The notes: a model not told the origin generated them from the sequence alone. A stretch of DNA of 64,000 nt from Megaustenia siamemsis (GCA_032433765.1 JAVIAB010000059.1:61960678-62024677); one strand, 5' to 3'; shown: positions 24,627-35,572, counted from the first letter of the stretch. Made by a program: numbers and translations.

Positions 24627-24868
24627 CCCCGTCACGCCACATAGCGTATAGGGAATATGGTGTTAGTGACTATAATTTTTATAGACCTTCGGCACACGAT
24701 TTTCGGCATAATGTGGTCGGTATTACGCCCGTGCCGCTTTACTCTCCCAGAAAAAAAATCCCTTACCCATTTAAGACTAGGTGAATCCGGAAACCGTCGA
24801 TCAGGATCGAACCTGACCTCTTGTCCTTTATAGCTCAGTTAACTAACCACTGAGCTATCGCGGCTCCT
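24627..24868 (-). mobile_element. SINE type A
   Basis: A near full-length copy from 'cccccgtcacgcca' to the tRNA-like head ('aactaaccactgagctatcgcgg' on the plus strand). Confidence 0.8.
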
Positions 24869-25129
24869 TATTTTATGAATAGCTAGAGGACAATAAAACC
24901 GACAGGTCTTGCTGTTGCTCTTCTAGAGTATTCCACATCCAACATGACGTAATTTGCACATGCACAGCAGCTCCGATAAACATGGCAAGTTCTGTAGTTG
25001 TGGAACAACGGGTGTAATAAAACGTCATGTAGAGGAGAATGTTAAACCAGCTGAGATTTGAAGAAGATAGCGATTATAGTATAGGGAACAAATGACGTCA
25101 TGGTGAAACTTGAATCAGCGTCTTAGCAC

Positions 25130-25400
25130 GCGGATTTTCACCCATATGTGCTCGACCGCCTATCCAGAAGTGTTCCTTCAAGCATTGAAACTCACGATGC
25201 GAGGCGGCATTCCTCATCTTCCCAGAGTACTACCCTGGTTTCCATTTCTGCCAACGGCTGGATCGACTCCGGGTATATCCCCCCCCCCCCCCACCACCAC
25301 GATTACAATTCACACTGCTTCCAGAGGGAATCGAACACGGGTTGCCCGAACGTCGGTAGCCCAGTCGGGTGGTTGTCCCAACTCGGCCACCGAAGTTCCC
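25130..25400 (-). mobile_element. tRNA-type SINE, local type E
   Basis: The minus strand begins 'ggtggccgagttgggacaacc' (box A-like). It continues to GTGTTCGATTCC (box B, near 25336-25325) and a body with a poly-C tract at 25280-25291. Overlapping open frames here are incidental. Confidence 0.5.
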
Positions 25401-25967
25401 TGATGTCATGGACACGAGTGTACGAATGGTTGAAAATGGTGACAAATGGAGCGCATGAATACATTTGCCCTTCTGCGGTCACTCCAGTGAGTATTCCACA
25501 TATTGAGCAAGAGATTATCCATCAAATCTGACCAAGATGCTCTGGGAGATTTCGCCCTGTTCCTCCTACAGCACTGATATAGTCCTTAGTGATTATCTTT
25601 TGTTGGGATATGACAGCGGGCCAGTTCTTTCACTGCCAAAGGAAGAAGGGAGCTGCAACAACGATGGCAGTGGTGTACGGATGCACACAGGGAATACTTT
25701 GGAAAAGTCGACGGGTTTAGCGCTTGTTCTATTCGATTTATTCTGTAGAAATAGAGATCTATGTCAGCCCTTGAACGACCTATGTTTAAAAATCCTTTTC
25801 AAAACGTGTGCCCCTCTACAAAATGATATAACAAACCGTTTGGTTTCGATTGTTCAAACTTTGTATGTAAACTGTTCATTGTCAAGTTATATAAAGACAA
25901 TTTCATTGAAAACAAATGGTTTTTATTTTCCATTATTTGCGGTACATACATACATATATGTACATAT

Positions 25968-26044
<77 letters not shown>

Positions 26045-26481
26045 CAAACAAACACACACTCAGACACATAATTTACAACAGTAATGAAAATAATAGAATC
26101 TTTACTGTTTTAACTCGTCAGTATCACGTGTGCATATATATATGGCTTTTGGCGTCTTGACAGACGGTTGGTTGTAAGCAATCATGATAAGTCAGTAGTT
26201 TGGTAAAGCATTAGTGTCTCATACAGGGTGCTGCTTTACTGAACATCTCTCGTGGCTGAATTTCAAGATTTTTCAAGAATCAATCCTGGGCAGACAGATC
26301 CATCCACAGAACAAACAAGGTGTATTTGCGGTACCTGGCCTTGTCTCTTTTCTCTTGCGCCTTTTGTCTTCTGAATTTGATATCAGCCCTGTCTCGAAAG
26401 TTGCTGTGCCATTTTTTATGTTTGCTCTCCATGTGCCACGATCCGCAGCCACATTTTTCCAGTTCCTTTCACTTAAAGAAA
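25401..26481. other. Unassigned intergenic DNA with a long (TA)n
   Basis: (TA)n occupies about 25978-26038. A frame at 25537-25610 reads CSSYSTDIVLSDYLLLGYD, which faintly recalls the PPYSPDL.PSDY.LF motif of mariner transposases. It is too short to assign. No host gene is seen. Confidence 0.4.
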
Positions 26482-26965
26482 ATTCCCCCAAGGAAGCCTT
26501 GCAATACAAAAATAAAAATTGTCAACTCCAATGTTAAGTCTGTCCTATTATATGGCTGTGAACCATGGAGAACAACATAATTGACAATCATGAAGATACA
26601 GACTTTCATTAATGGATGCTTACGCAGAATAAAAGGATGGAAATGGCAGGACAAAATCACTAACATAGAATTATGGAAATGTAGCAGTCAAATGCTAATA
26701 GATAAAGAGATACAGCGAAGACGATGGTGCTGGATAGGACACACACTGCTGAAGCCAACTGAGAGTATTACACAACAAGCTCTTTTTTGGAATCCCCAGG
26801 GGAAAAGACAAAGAGAAAGACCAAAGAATTCTTGGAGAAGACAGAAGCAGAGATGATGATGATGGGGAAGACATGGAATGATGTTGAAAGAATGACAAAA
26901 AACAGAACGACATGGAAAGTATTTGTTGAAGACCTATGCTCCACAGGGAGCTGAAAGGTAGAAGA
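26482..26965 (+). mobile_element. LINE type D, 3' fragment
   Basis: It encodes [74 protein letters not shown] and GKRQRERPKNSW, ending 'ctccacagggagctgaaag' and a GAA-rich tail. A stop and a frameshift break the frame. Confidence 0.8.
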
Positions 26966-26984
26966 AGAATAAGACCTGTCATAT

Positions 26985-27255
26985 ATCAGTGGACAAAGAG
27001 ATACGTCAAAGACGATGGCGCTGGATAAGACACGCACTGCAGAAGCCAAATGGTAGTATTTCACAAGCTCTATTTTGGAATCCGCAGGGAAAGAGACAAA
27101 AGGGAAGACTAAAATATACTTGGGAAAAACAGGCGGAAACAGACGAAGAGTATGGGGAAGACATGAAACGACCTTAAAAGAATGGCAAGAAACAGAACGG
27201 CGCTTGGAAAATGTTGAAGGTCAATGCTCCCCTCGGAGCTGACAAGAGGAAGAAA
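26985..27255 (+). mobile_element. LINE type D, second 3' fragment
   Basis: A shorter, more diverged copy lies just downstream of the previous one in the same direction. It starts at VDKEIRQRRWRWIRHALQKP. It is either a separate insertion or a local duplication. Confidence 0.75.
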
Positions 27256-27890
27256 ATTAGAGGAGAATAAGAAATAAAGACTGATGGTCAGAAAAATAAG
27301 GGCGCTAATTTCTTTCTTTCTTTCTTTTTCTTTCTTTCCTTTTCGTTCTTTCTTTCTTTGTTTTTCTTTCCTTTTCGTTCTTTCTTTTCGTCAAATAACA
27401 AAGTTGAAAAGACCATTTGTCCAGTTCTTTAATAGAGGCGGACGATCGAAAATAGGTTAGCGAGGTTACATTTGGCACAGATGAATTCTTGGACTTTCCA
27501 AAACAAAGATAAAATAAAAGATAGTAAAAAATGTTATCTTAACTGAAATATTTATCTACTTTCTGAAGTTAATGCAGAACAATCTTCTGCTAAAGCGTAC
27601 ACTGTGTTGACATATATCTGTGTATTAAAAAGGGGGGGGGGGGAGAGGAGGGGAAAAATAATTTGGCAGGTCTTGGGGCGTATGGGAAAGGCTTGCAGAC
27701 CATTAAATGTTTTGTCAGAATTTGTACAAGGAAACGAAGCAGAGAAAGAAGATCTAGACATAAAAAAAGAAATGTTTTATTAATCCAGAAAGTGGATACA
27801 ACATTTGTCTCCTAGTAAGAGACGTTCTTCTTATCTACAATTCAAGAGGTTACGGCCTACCAATCATTTCTCAATTCTTCATATCTTAAG
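27256..27890. other. Intergenic DNA with (CTTT)n
   Basis: An interrupted (CTTT)n pyrimidine tract occupies 27310-27390 and a poly-G run lies near 27633. No gene is seen. Confidence 0.45.
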
Positions 27891-28121
27891 CAGAGGTTCT
27901 CCAACGTTCCTTGATCTCGGACCCCCCCCCCCCCTTTCCTCCCTCCCTCCCCCCCCCCCCCACTAAAAACTTTTTGTAGGCTCGGACTCCCAGGATTCAA
28001 CTTCAACTCAAGATTTCTAACCCAAAAGTGTATCAACCATTTTATTTTTAAAAAACTTTAATATAATAAATATAACATTGAAATCTGTTCACTTTTTCTA
28101 CGAATGGTTGTCAGTGGATCT

Positions 28122-28618
28122 CATCATCATCATCGCGTGCCTTCTCCGCAACGAAGGTTGGCTACCATGGATCGCCATTCCACTCAGGTTTTTGCTTTGA
28201 TGGTGCAGGCTGACATAGATTGACTTGTCCATCTTTTGATGTTACTCGTCCATGTTAGTCTTGGTCTGCCTCTTTTACTTTGTATTTTTCCTTCGAATAT
28301 TACTTTTAGTTGGCTGTTGTGTCTTTTAACATGCCCCAAAAATTGCATTTGTCTTGTCTTAATTGTATTTAGTAGTTCTCTTTTTATTTTCAGTTGTTTT
28401 AAAACTTCATCGTTTGTTATCTTTTGTTTCCATCCAATTCTACCTATTCTTCTATAAATCCACATTTCAAAGGCTTCAATTTTCTGTTCTGTTTTCTTGT
28501 CTAATGTCCATGTTTCTGCACCATACAGGAATATTGAAAAGACGTAACATTTTGCCATTCTTAGTTTCAGCCCTGCTGATATTTGTTTTGTTGTTAGTAT
28601 ATTTTTCATGGCATTAAA
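28122..28618 (-). mobile_element. LINE type A, 3' fragment with 12-bp TSD
   Basis: It is flanked by gtcagtggatct at 28110-28121 and 28619-28630, a perfect duplication. The minus strand reads [60 protein letters not shown] and RPRLTWTSNIKRW, with a (GAT)n tail. The frame is open for 141 codons before a break near the end. Confidence 0.9.
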
Positions 28619-28910
28619 GTCAGTGGATCTATTTCACTTTAAACTGCACACTCCTAATACATTTTAATTTGAATGATTTCGTACCTTCTTCTTCTTTCCT
28701 TCCCCATTTGCCTATCAGCGTCGAGGTGAGATTACATTTGCGGTCGTTTGCTCTATTGTTCGCCTCTGCTGCTAATATGTTTCTTAGTGTTTCTAATATT
28801 CCATCAATCCATCTTGTCCATCTGTCCATCAAGTTACCGACGGTGTGATTTCCTTATGCCGTGTTACAAGTCCGGTAAGATTCCCTGACATTGCTCCTGA
28901 CCCGTCTCTA

Positions 28911-29119
28911 CTAATTCCAACACATCTCAACCAATACAAGGTCATGAGATGTTATAGGATAGGATAAGCTGTTCAATATTTCTTCAGCTTCAGCATGTAC
29001 TACTAAGCAAACGAAAAGTTCGTCTTCAAAAACAATTCTATGCTGTTCATACCTAACGTAACACAGCAAGCCAGCATTGTTTGTTATGTCTGTGTCTTCA
29101 TCTAAATTCATGGACAAAT
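28911..29119 (-). pseudogene. hAT transposase fragment, central part
   Basis: The minus frame reads SMNLDEDTDITNNAGLLCYV then FEDELFVCLVV. This resembles the catalytic-core segment of ZBED/hAT transposases (common form LDESTDI...A.L..F.R). The upstream part continues on the other side of the full-length LINE, at 33282-33201 (ISLSHYL), so the LINE landed inside this frame. Confidence 0.6.
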
Positions 29120-29130
29120 AATGGGACAGT

Positions 29131-29210
29131 CCCCATCAAGGCCAGCTCCTTGTCGTGGGGATGGGGCTTAACAGTCACCAGGGACTGAAAACCAAGACTG
29201 GCCAGGCCTT
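29131..29210 (+). ncRNA. Candidate HDV-like self-cleaving ribozyme at LINE 5' end
   Basis: Directly at the first base after the TSD, CCCCATC (29131-29137) can pair with GATGGGG (29160-29166), a 7-bp P1 as in HDV-like ribozymes. CAGTC/GACTG (29172-29176 with 29183-29187) forms a P4-like hairpin. AAGGCC/GGCCTT (29138-29143 with 29205-29210) or GGCCAG/CTGGCC could form P2, and CCA/TGG (29142-29144 with 29156-29158) a 3-bp P3 around a CTCC-containing loop. HDV-like ribozymes at 5' ends are known for R2, RTE and L1Tc elements. P2/P3 register is uncertain and activity is untested. Confidence 0.5.
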
Positions 29211-29320
29211 CCTACACCCGTGCAAGACCACAGTCTGCTCTAGCAATTTTAAGTGCTGAAGTCGGAGGCAACCAGCCAAAAGGCGCACTACAAAAATCAG
29301 GATGCCACGCACTCACGCCA

Positions 29321-32300
29321 ATGGGAAGCATGCCTATAACTGCAAATCGATATGGCACTCGCCCTGTGATGGACACTCAGGCAGGTGCAGCGCCGGGCCC
29401 TCAGCCTCGAAAGGGCCCAACCTATATTACTGGATGTCCTTCTCAATCGCTCTGTGGAGTCAGGGGGCGAGAGAATAGAGTTACTGGCCAACCCAAAATA
29501 AGACCACTCAAAATAATGCACTGGAATGCTGAAGGCATCAACAGCAAAAGAGATGGGTACAGTAAAAAGATAGAATTAGAAAATATCCTGCATGAAGAAC
29601 AAGTAAGCATATGCTGTTTGCAGGAAACCCATCTAAACAACGACATAGCCTTGAAGATTAGGGGATACCAGTGCTACCGATCTGACAGGAAAAACAGACA
29701 AAAGGGCGGAATACTGACTCTTGTAAGGAACAACATTAATGCATGTCAGATTGAAGTGTATATGGATGGGGCGGAATATCAAATACTGCACCTCAGGACA
29801 GGAAATACAGACTTCCATCTACTAAACTACTACTGTCCGAGTGACCGCCCACTAGCACTAGACACAATTACATTAAAAGAAAGAATAATTGTATGTGGAG
29901 ACTTTAACAGCCATTCACAGAGCTGGGGCTATGAAGATATGGACAAGAGAGGTGAAGAACTTGAAAATTGGCAGGATGACAATGGGCTTATACTATTAAA
30001 CCAGGCAACAGATCCACCAACATTCTATTCCAGATCATGGCATACCACATCTACACCAGACCTTGCTTTCCATTCACCAGACCTGGATTGGAATATCACA
30101 CGTATTGTTGGGAAACAACTTGGAGGCAGCGACCACCGACCTGTCTTTTTAGTGGTGCAAAATGAGGCCGTCAGGGAGAGCAGCACTCTCTCCAGATGGA
30201 ATTACAAAAAGGCAGACTGGAAAATGTATCAACATTACACCAGTGTACTGACTAAAGATCTAAATACAGACAGAGACATCAACAAAATAGTTGATGAATT
30301 CAGTAGACTAATAATACAAGCTGCCAGTGAAACAATACCCAGAGGGGCACGGAAACACTACAAACCATACTGGAATAGTGAACTAGAGCAACTGCACAAT
30401 GACATGGAAACATCTCGAAAACAAGCAGAAAATAACCCCTGCCAGGAACACCACAATAACTATCAGCATGCTAAAGCCAAATTTCAATGGGCTAAACTAC
30501 AAGCCAGACGGAGAAGTTGGAAAGAGAAAACAGAGTACATGAATCTAGAACGAGACACAAGAAAAGTGTGGAAGCTTGTAAAACAGCTGAATGATGAGGG
30601 TACAGAAGGGAACACAAAAATTACACTGAAGAAGGATGGAAACATTCTAACAGGTAAACATGCAGCAAATCACTTTGCAGACTCCTTTGCAAATGACAAC
30701 AATATTGAAATTAGCCTAGAGAAACGTCAAGAGACCCGTCTAAAACAACAAAATGCAAGACAAGAAGAGACTGCACATGAAGTCATGGAAATACCCATTA
30801 CACAAAGAGAGCTAGAGCTGGCAATATCCAAATTAAAAATGAAAAAGTCACCAGGTAGTGATGGAGTGTCTAATGAAATGATTAAGAACTTGGGAACTGC
30901 AGCTAAAGCAAAACTACTGCAGATCTACAACATTTGCTGGATCACAGGTAAAGTGCCACAGGCATGGAGAGAAGCAATTATGATACCATTACTAAAGCCA
31001 GGAAAAGATGGTTCAATGACATCCAGCTATAGACCAATCAGCCTTACAAGCTGTTTGTGTAAAACAATGGAACGTATAATCAATCTCAGACTGCAGTGGT
31101 ACCTGGAAAGTGAAAATCTCCTTGTCCCACAACAAGCAGGCTTTAGACAGTGTTACTCTACCGAAGATCAGGCAACCTATCTTTCCCAGGAAATTGAGGA
31201 TGCGTTTCAAGAAAAGAAACTGGTACTAGCAGCATGGATAGACCTAAAGAAAGCATTTGATAAGGTATGGAAGGAAGGGCTTTTGAAGAAACTGAGAAAT
31301 TATGGAGTAAATGGCAGGATGTACAAATGGGTCAAAGCATACCTGCATAACAGGAGAGCCAGAGTGCAACTGGATGGTCTTAAGAGTAAGAAGGTCTTAC
31401 TGCGCCAGGGCGTTCCACAGGGAGGGGTACTATCTCCAACACTTTTTCTGATCTACATCAATGACCTAGTTACTGAACTACCACATGGTATCAAAGTGGC
31501 AATGTATGCAGATGACTTGGTAATGTGGTGCACAGAGGAGTATGCAACAGTGGCCTCCAAATTGTTACAAAGAGCTATGAATGCACTGAATTCATGGACA
31601 AATAGATGGTGTATCAGCATCAATACAGACAAATGCAGTACTACACTTTTCACTCTTTCCCCAAAACAAAAAGCAGGAGCCATCTATATAAACAATGAGC
31701 CTGTGAAAGAAGACATACAGGCTACGTATCTCGGAGTTACATTTGATAACAAACTATCTTGGAAACAGCAGATAAATAAGGCAACCCAAAAAGCAAGGAG
31801 AAAATTGGCTATTCTAAGAAAGCTGTGTGGAACTACGTGGGGTGCGAGTGGGAAAATACTCAGTAAAGTTTACCAACAGAGTATACGCCCACATTTAGAA
31901 TATGGATCATCTGCATGGTGTTCAGCATCAAACACCACACTTCAAGAACTGGATAAAGTACAAAACCAGGCACTTAGGGTCATCACAGGAGCAATGAAAT
32001 CAACACCAATATTAGAGATGGAGAAATTGTGGAGGATACCAGCACTGAGAGAACGGAGGGACACAAAGGTGCTGATACAGGCAGAAAAATTTGCTTGCAT
32101 GCCGAGACATCCAATGAAGGACCGATTCCAAAATCTTGCATTGGGACGACTTAAGAGAAGCAGTTTTATCCACCAAGCCAAGCGTATTAGTAGACAAACA
32201 CCAGACATGCCAAGAGCTGTTAACCCCCTACTGCCCATACCAGAACAGACTCCCTGGACAGAGGAATCTGGATTATCAGTTCAAATACGGACAGAAGTGA

Positions 32301-33154
32301 AAGGAATAGTTGATAAAGAGGAACAGAATAGTCTACAGCGAAAAACAATAACTCTCAGTTTCCTGGATGAAGAATACCCACAAGACCTATGGATTCGTGT
32401 GTATACAGATGGATCAGCACAGAATGCAGTAAAAAATGGGGGAGCAGGTGCATATATAGAATACCCAAATAACACTAGGGATATGAATAAAATAGCAACA
32501 GGGAAATATTGTCACAATTATGATGCAGAAATACAAGCAATAAAGTTAGCAATAGAAAAACTGCTGAACATTAATCTTAGCCCGCAGCCTGTAGTGTTTT
32601 TGACAGATGCAAGATCAGTACTCCAGGCACTACAATCCAGAAAATTACCACATCTGCAGACCTTATTGACTGAACTCTGCAAGCACCACAGGGTTGCCCT
32701 GCAGTGGATCCCATCTCACTGTGGAATACCAGGAAATGAGAAAGCAGATCAGTTGGCAAAGGAAGGTTCAACAGGCACACAACTAGATACACCTGTTACA
32801 TACCATCATAAGAAACAGATAATCAAATCAATCAGAGGACCACAAGCCCCAAATCAGGATGCCTTTTATAATATGAATAGATATGAACAAGTTATCATTA
32901 TACGTCTCAGAACAGGACACAATCGACTCCATAGTCACATGTATACAAAATTCAAGATCGGCACCTCAACTACTTGTACATGTGGACAGGCGCCCCATAC
33001 TGCTGAACACATACTTCAAGACTGCACTGAATATAGTAGACTGAGGAAAATCCATTGGCCCATAGATACAACACTACAGACAAAACTATATGGGCCACTG
33101 CAAGAATTACAAAAGACAGTAACATTTATACAGGAAACGACATTGCAGATATAG
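29321..33154 (+). CDS. LINE polyprotein: endonuclease, reverse transcriptase, RNase H
   Basis: An intact 1277-residue frame. An AP-type endonuclease runs from about residue 64 to 275: HWNAEGINSK with Asn69, CLQETHLN with the catalytic Glu, GDFNSH with Asp194, and GGSDHRP with Asp271-His272. The reverse transcriptase runs from about 490 to 790: KKSPGSDG, YRPISLTS, IDLKKAFDKVW with Asp641, RQGVPQGGVLSPTLF, YADD at 729-732 and YLGVTFDNKLSW. RNase H runs from about 1025 to 1150: YTDGSAQN with Asp1030, AEIQAI, LTDARSVLQAL, and WIPSHCGIPGNEKAD at about 1129. A Cys/His cluster follows (CTCG from 1219, H..C of TAEHILQDC). All catalytic residues expected for these domains are present. It would copy its own RNA by target-primed reverse transcription. 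No separate ORF1 was seen. The first Met is used as the start, though translation could begin further in. Confidence 0.95.
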   Translation: MGSMPITANRYGTRPVMDTQAGAAPGPQPRKGPTYITGCPSQSLCGVRGRENRVTGQPKIRPLKIMHWNAEGINSKRDGYSKKIELENILHEEQVSICCLQETHLNNDIALKIRGYQCYRSDRKNRQKGGILTLVRNNINACQIEVYMDGAEYQILHLRTGNTDFHLLNYYCPSDRPLALDTITLKERIIVCGDFNSHSQSWGYEDMDKRGEELENWQDDNGLILLNQATDPPTFYSRSWHTTSTPDLAFHSPDLDWNITRIVGKQLGGSDHRPVFLVVQNEAVRESSTLSRWNYKKADWKMYQHYTSVLTKDLNTDRDINKIVDEFSRLIIQAASETIPRGARKHYKPYWNSELEQLHNDMETSRKQAENNPCQEHHNNYQHAKAKFQWAKLQARRRSWKEKTEYMNLERDTRKVWKLVKQLNDEGTEGNTKITLKKDGNILTGKHAANHFADSFANDNNIEISLEKRQETRLKQQNARQEETAHEVMEIPITQRELELAISKLKMKKSPGSDGVSNEMIKNLGTAAKAKLLQIYNICWITGKVPQAWREAIMIPLLKPGKDGSMTSSYRPISLTSCLCKTMERIINLRLQWYLESENLLVPQQAGFRQCYSTEDQATYLSQEIEDAFQEKKLVLAAWIDLKKAFDKVWKEGLLKKLRNYGVNGRMYKWVKAYLHNRRARVQLDGLKSKKVLLRQGVPQGGVLSPTLFLIYINDLVTELPHGIKVAMYADDLVMWCTEEYATVASKLLQRAMNALNSWTNRWCISINTDKCSTTLFTLSPKQKAGAIYINNEPVKEDIQATYLGVTFDNKLSWKQQINKATQKARRKLAILRKLCGTTWGASGKILSKVYQQSIRPHLEYGSSAWCSASNTTLQELDKVQNQALRVITGAMKSTPILEMEKLWRIPALRERRDTKVLIQAEKFACMPRHPMKDRFQNLALGRLKRSSFIHQAKRISRQTPDMPRAVNPLLPIPEQTPWTEESGLSVQIRTEVKGIVDKEEQNSLQRKTITLSFLDEEYPQDLWIRVYTDGSAQNAVKNGGAGAYIEYPNNTRDMNKIATGKYCHNYDAEIQAIKLAIEKLLNINLSPQPVVFLTDARSVLQALQSRKLPHLQTLLTELCKHHRVALQWIPSHCGIPGNEKADQLAKEGSTGTQLDTPVTYHHKKQIIKSIRGPQAPNQDAFYNMNRYEQVIIIRLRTGHNRLHSHMYTKFKIGTSTTCTCGQAPHTAEHILQDCTEYSRLRKIHWPIDTTLQTKLYGPLQELQKTVTFIQETTLQI

Positions 33155-33200
33155 ACAATGCTTCAGGCGAACGAAAGATAGATAGATAGAATGGGACAGT

Positions 33201-33282
33201 GAAATTCTTTCTAATAATTGTTCCTTCATACTGGCTGACAAACTGATGATTTGCCTTTTCATAGCATCATTTGATAAAGATA
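33201..33282 (-). pseudogene. hAT transposase fragment
   Basis: The minus frame reads MKRQIISLSASMKEQLL then ISLSHYL. It joins in phase across the LINE to SMNLDEDTDI at 29119. It is short, and the assignment depends on that junction. Confidence 0.45.
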
Positions 33283-33550
33283 TTAACTCTTTCCGTACGG
33301 AAGCTTTTTATGATTCAACGAAAGAGATTTCAGAGACACAATTTGTCATAATTTTAAGAACCAAACTACATATTTATATTTATCTACTATATAACATATT
33401 ATATATGAATTTTTAGATAATTGAACAAGGTATTAGATTTCATCACTACCGAGATGATACAAGACGTAAAAAGACTATGGTTTGATGACGGTTCACATTA
33501 ATCAAGTTGAGAGTGACGCACTGTGCGGTGAAACGAATGGAAAGAGTTAA
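33283..33550. mobile_element. MITE flanked by TTAA
   Basis: The same family as 17315-17625 in reverse orientation. TTAACTCTTTCCGTACGGAAGC is at the left and GGAAAGAGTTAA at the right, 268 bp, with no coding capacity. It sits in the hAT transposase remains between two other insertions. Confidence 0.8.
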
Positions 33551-33639
33551 GGAATGATCCGGGGCATATTATTTTTGCAGCAGGAAATATAAATTCTTCA
33601 TCTGTTGTGTACGGTTTTCACGTTTGTGCTATAAAATGA

Positions 33640-34104
33640 CCAGGGCTAAAACTAAGAATAGCAAAAGGTTATGTCTTCTCAACATTCCTATAAGGTGCAG
33701 AAACATGGACTTTAGACAAGAAAACAGAACAGAGAATTAAATCCTTTGAAATGTGGATATATAGAAGAATAGGTAGAATTGAATGGAAGGAAAAGAAAAT
33801 AAACGATGAAGTTTTAAAACAACTAAAAATGAAAAGAGAACTACTAAACACAATTCAATCAAGACAAATGCGATTTTTGGGTCATGTTAAAAGACACAAC
33901 AGCCTACTAAAAGTAATCCTGGAGGGGAAAATACAAGATAAAAGAGGCAGAGGCAGACCAAGACTAACATGGACGAGTAACATCAAAAGATGGACAAACC
34001 AGCCTATGACAACCTGCACTATCAAAGCAAGAGACAGATCAGAATGGCGCTGCATGGTAGCCAACCTTCGATACGGAGATGGCTCTCGATGATGATGATG
34101 ATGT
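33640..34104 (+). mobile_element. LINE type A, 3' fragment
   Basis: It starts at LKLRIAK and runs through [36 protein letters not shown] and WRCMVANLRYGDGSR to a (GAT)n tail. The flanks tataaaatga (33630) and tataagatga (34105) are a probable 10-bp TSD with one mismatch. Confidence 0.85.
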
Positions 34105-34212
34105 TATAAGATGAGACACTTCAATAGAAACCCACACAGTATTTTCAAGTTTACAGTCAATTGTAATTTTAAAAAAAAAAATCATTTTATTTTCCTAAAG
34201 TTACATACCTTA

Positions 34213-34440
34213 CTATTGAAAAAAATCGAATGTTTTTGGTTTTTTTCTGGCATGTTCTTCATGTTTAGGATTGAGATGCCTTCGTAATTTAGATGGTTTA
34301 ATAGCTTCAATGGACAATACATCGTAACACATGTCACGTGGTAGCTGCTTGCCTTCTAGACCTGTACACGTCACGCCGAGCCACACATATTCTTGACTAT
34401 AATGGCGGCACAAGGTCACGAAAAGAGCTTTCAATGTCAT
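34213..34440 (-). pseudogene. hAT transposase N-terminal fragment with BED-type finger
   Basis: The minus frame of 75 codons includes VWLGVTCTGLEGKQLPRDMC and IKPSKLRRHLNPKHEEHARK. The KPSKLRRHL..KH pattern is typical of the BED finger of ZBED5-like proteins and hAT transposases. Only one Cys of the expected pair remains (DMCYD), so the finger is probably broken. It ends in a stop after FDFFQ. Confidence 0.65.
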
Positions 34441-34455
34441 CCAATAATAGGATCC

Positions 34456-34796
34456 ACATATTTTTTTTTTAAATTTCGTTCACCAGCTTTTACCTCTGAC
34501 GAAGTCCCTAGAGACTAGGGACTGAATTTTGCGTGTCTATCCATATTTTCCTGGGAGCCATGTGCACAGGCTTCTCTCGCCGCACAGGCAGATAATTCCG
34601 ACTTCGGAGGTACTCATATTTTTTTTCCGTCCATGAGTAATTGACGTGTCATGCCAAGCCTCGCCGCTGAGACCGGGGGTGGTTGCCGCAGAGAGAAATC
34701 ACAAATAAAAATCCCGACTGGTGTAGCCGGGATTTGAACCCACAACCTCTCTGTCTCAAGGCTGGCGTCTTGCCTCGAGACCAACCAGTCCCCCAA
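34456..34796 (-). mobile_element. tRNA-derived SINE, local type B
   Basis: The minus strand begins 'gggggactggttggtctcgagg' (box A-like) and has GGGTTCAAATCCC (box B). The body is 'agtaccctccgaagtcgg'-like and ends near 'ctagtctctagggac'. The flanks aggatcc at 34449-34455 and 34797-34803 form a 7-bp duplication. Similar copies are at 40060 and 57470. Confidence 0.75.
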
Positions 34797-34909
34797 AGGA
34801 TCCCATGTCAACACCAGCAGTTTTTTTACGTCTCAAGTTTAGCCAACGATCCATCTTGATCTTTGGACTAAAATATGTTGATACTAAATTCACCGTAATA
34901 ATATCAGCC

Positions 34910-34994
34910 ACTTTACCTGACAGTAATCATATGAGTAACACTTTACCTGACAGTAATCATATGAGTAACACTTTACCTGACAGTAATCATATGA
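34910..34994. repeat. 30-bp tandem repeat, three copies
   Basis: The unit is actttacctgacagtaatca plus tatgagtaac. It is nearly identical between copies. Confidence 0.95.
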
Positions 34995-35297
34995 TTTTTA
35001 TCAACACAAGTTGGAGAAAGAAACACAACCGCCAAAGTCGCCCTACTATCATTAAATTAAAACTGACTTCGGTGGTTGCATACGCAGCTGCAAGAAATGT
35101 CCCGCCCTATCTTCCAATTACACGTGGTCACTTACTTGTACAGGACATAATTTATTTGTTTTCTATCTAGCTACTTTATTAATGTATTTATTCCTGGACT
35201 AGTTACATTACATTTGGGACGGGGTGATTCCACCTACCCAATTCTAATCAATATGGTGAGGCCGCTTGAGAATGTCTGATCTGGCCGGTCTTTTTGT

Positions 35298-35495
35298 TTC
35301 TTTGATATTTGTCCAGTTTAAAGTTTCTTTGATATTTGTCCAGTTTAATGTGTCTTTGATATTTGTCCAGTTTAATGTGTCTTTGATATTTGTCCAGTTT
35401 AATGTGTCTTTGATATTTGTCCAGTTTAATGTGTCTTTGATATTTGTCCAGTTTAAAGTGTCTTTGATATTTGTCCAGTTTAAAGTGTCTTTGAT
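35298..35495. repeat. 27-bp tandem repeat, about seven copies
   Basis: The unit is tttgatatttgtccagttta plus atgtgtc. The 27-bp period keeps one frame open (SLIFVQFNV repeated), which explains the spurious open frame. Confidence 0.95.
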
Positions 35496-35572
35496 GTTAA
35501 TCTGTCATTTCTTTCTTTGTGATGGGACTGATATTTTGGAGGGGGTCATTTAGAAAATTCGTATTCTATATA

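Larger units (their letters stand above)
29131..33189 (+). mobile_element. Full-length non-LTR retrotransposon with perfect 11-bp TSD
   Basis: The duplication aatgggacagt flanks it at 29120-29130 and 33190-33200. The element is 4059 bp: about 190 bp of 5' leader, one ORF of 1277 codons, and a short 3' UTR ending in (GATA)n. The single ORF with endonuclease, RT and RNase H in that order fits the I superfamily, possibly Ingi-like; the exact clade needs a tree. The perfect TSD, complete 5' end and uninterrupted ORF point to a recent insertion. It lies inside the minus-strand hAT transposase frame. Confidence 0.93.

Noticed and set aside
25110..25531. Protein-coding gene from two overlapping frames
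   Set aside because: The frames overlap a tRNA-type SINE with a poly-C run and show no domain.
25537..25640. Mariner transposase C-terminus
   Set aside because: The likeness to the PSDY motif is short and without supporting motifs.
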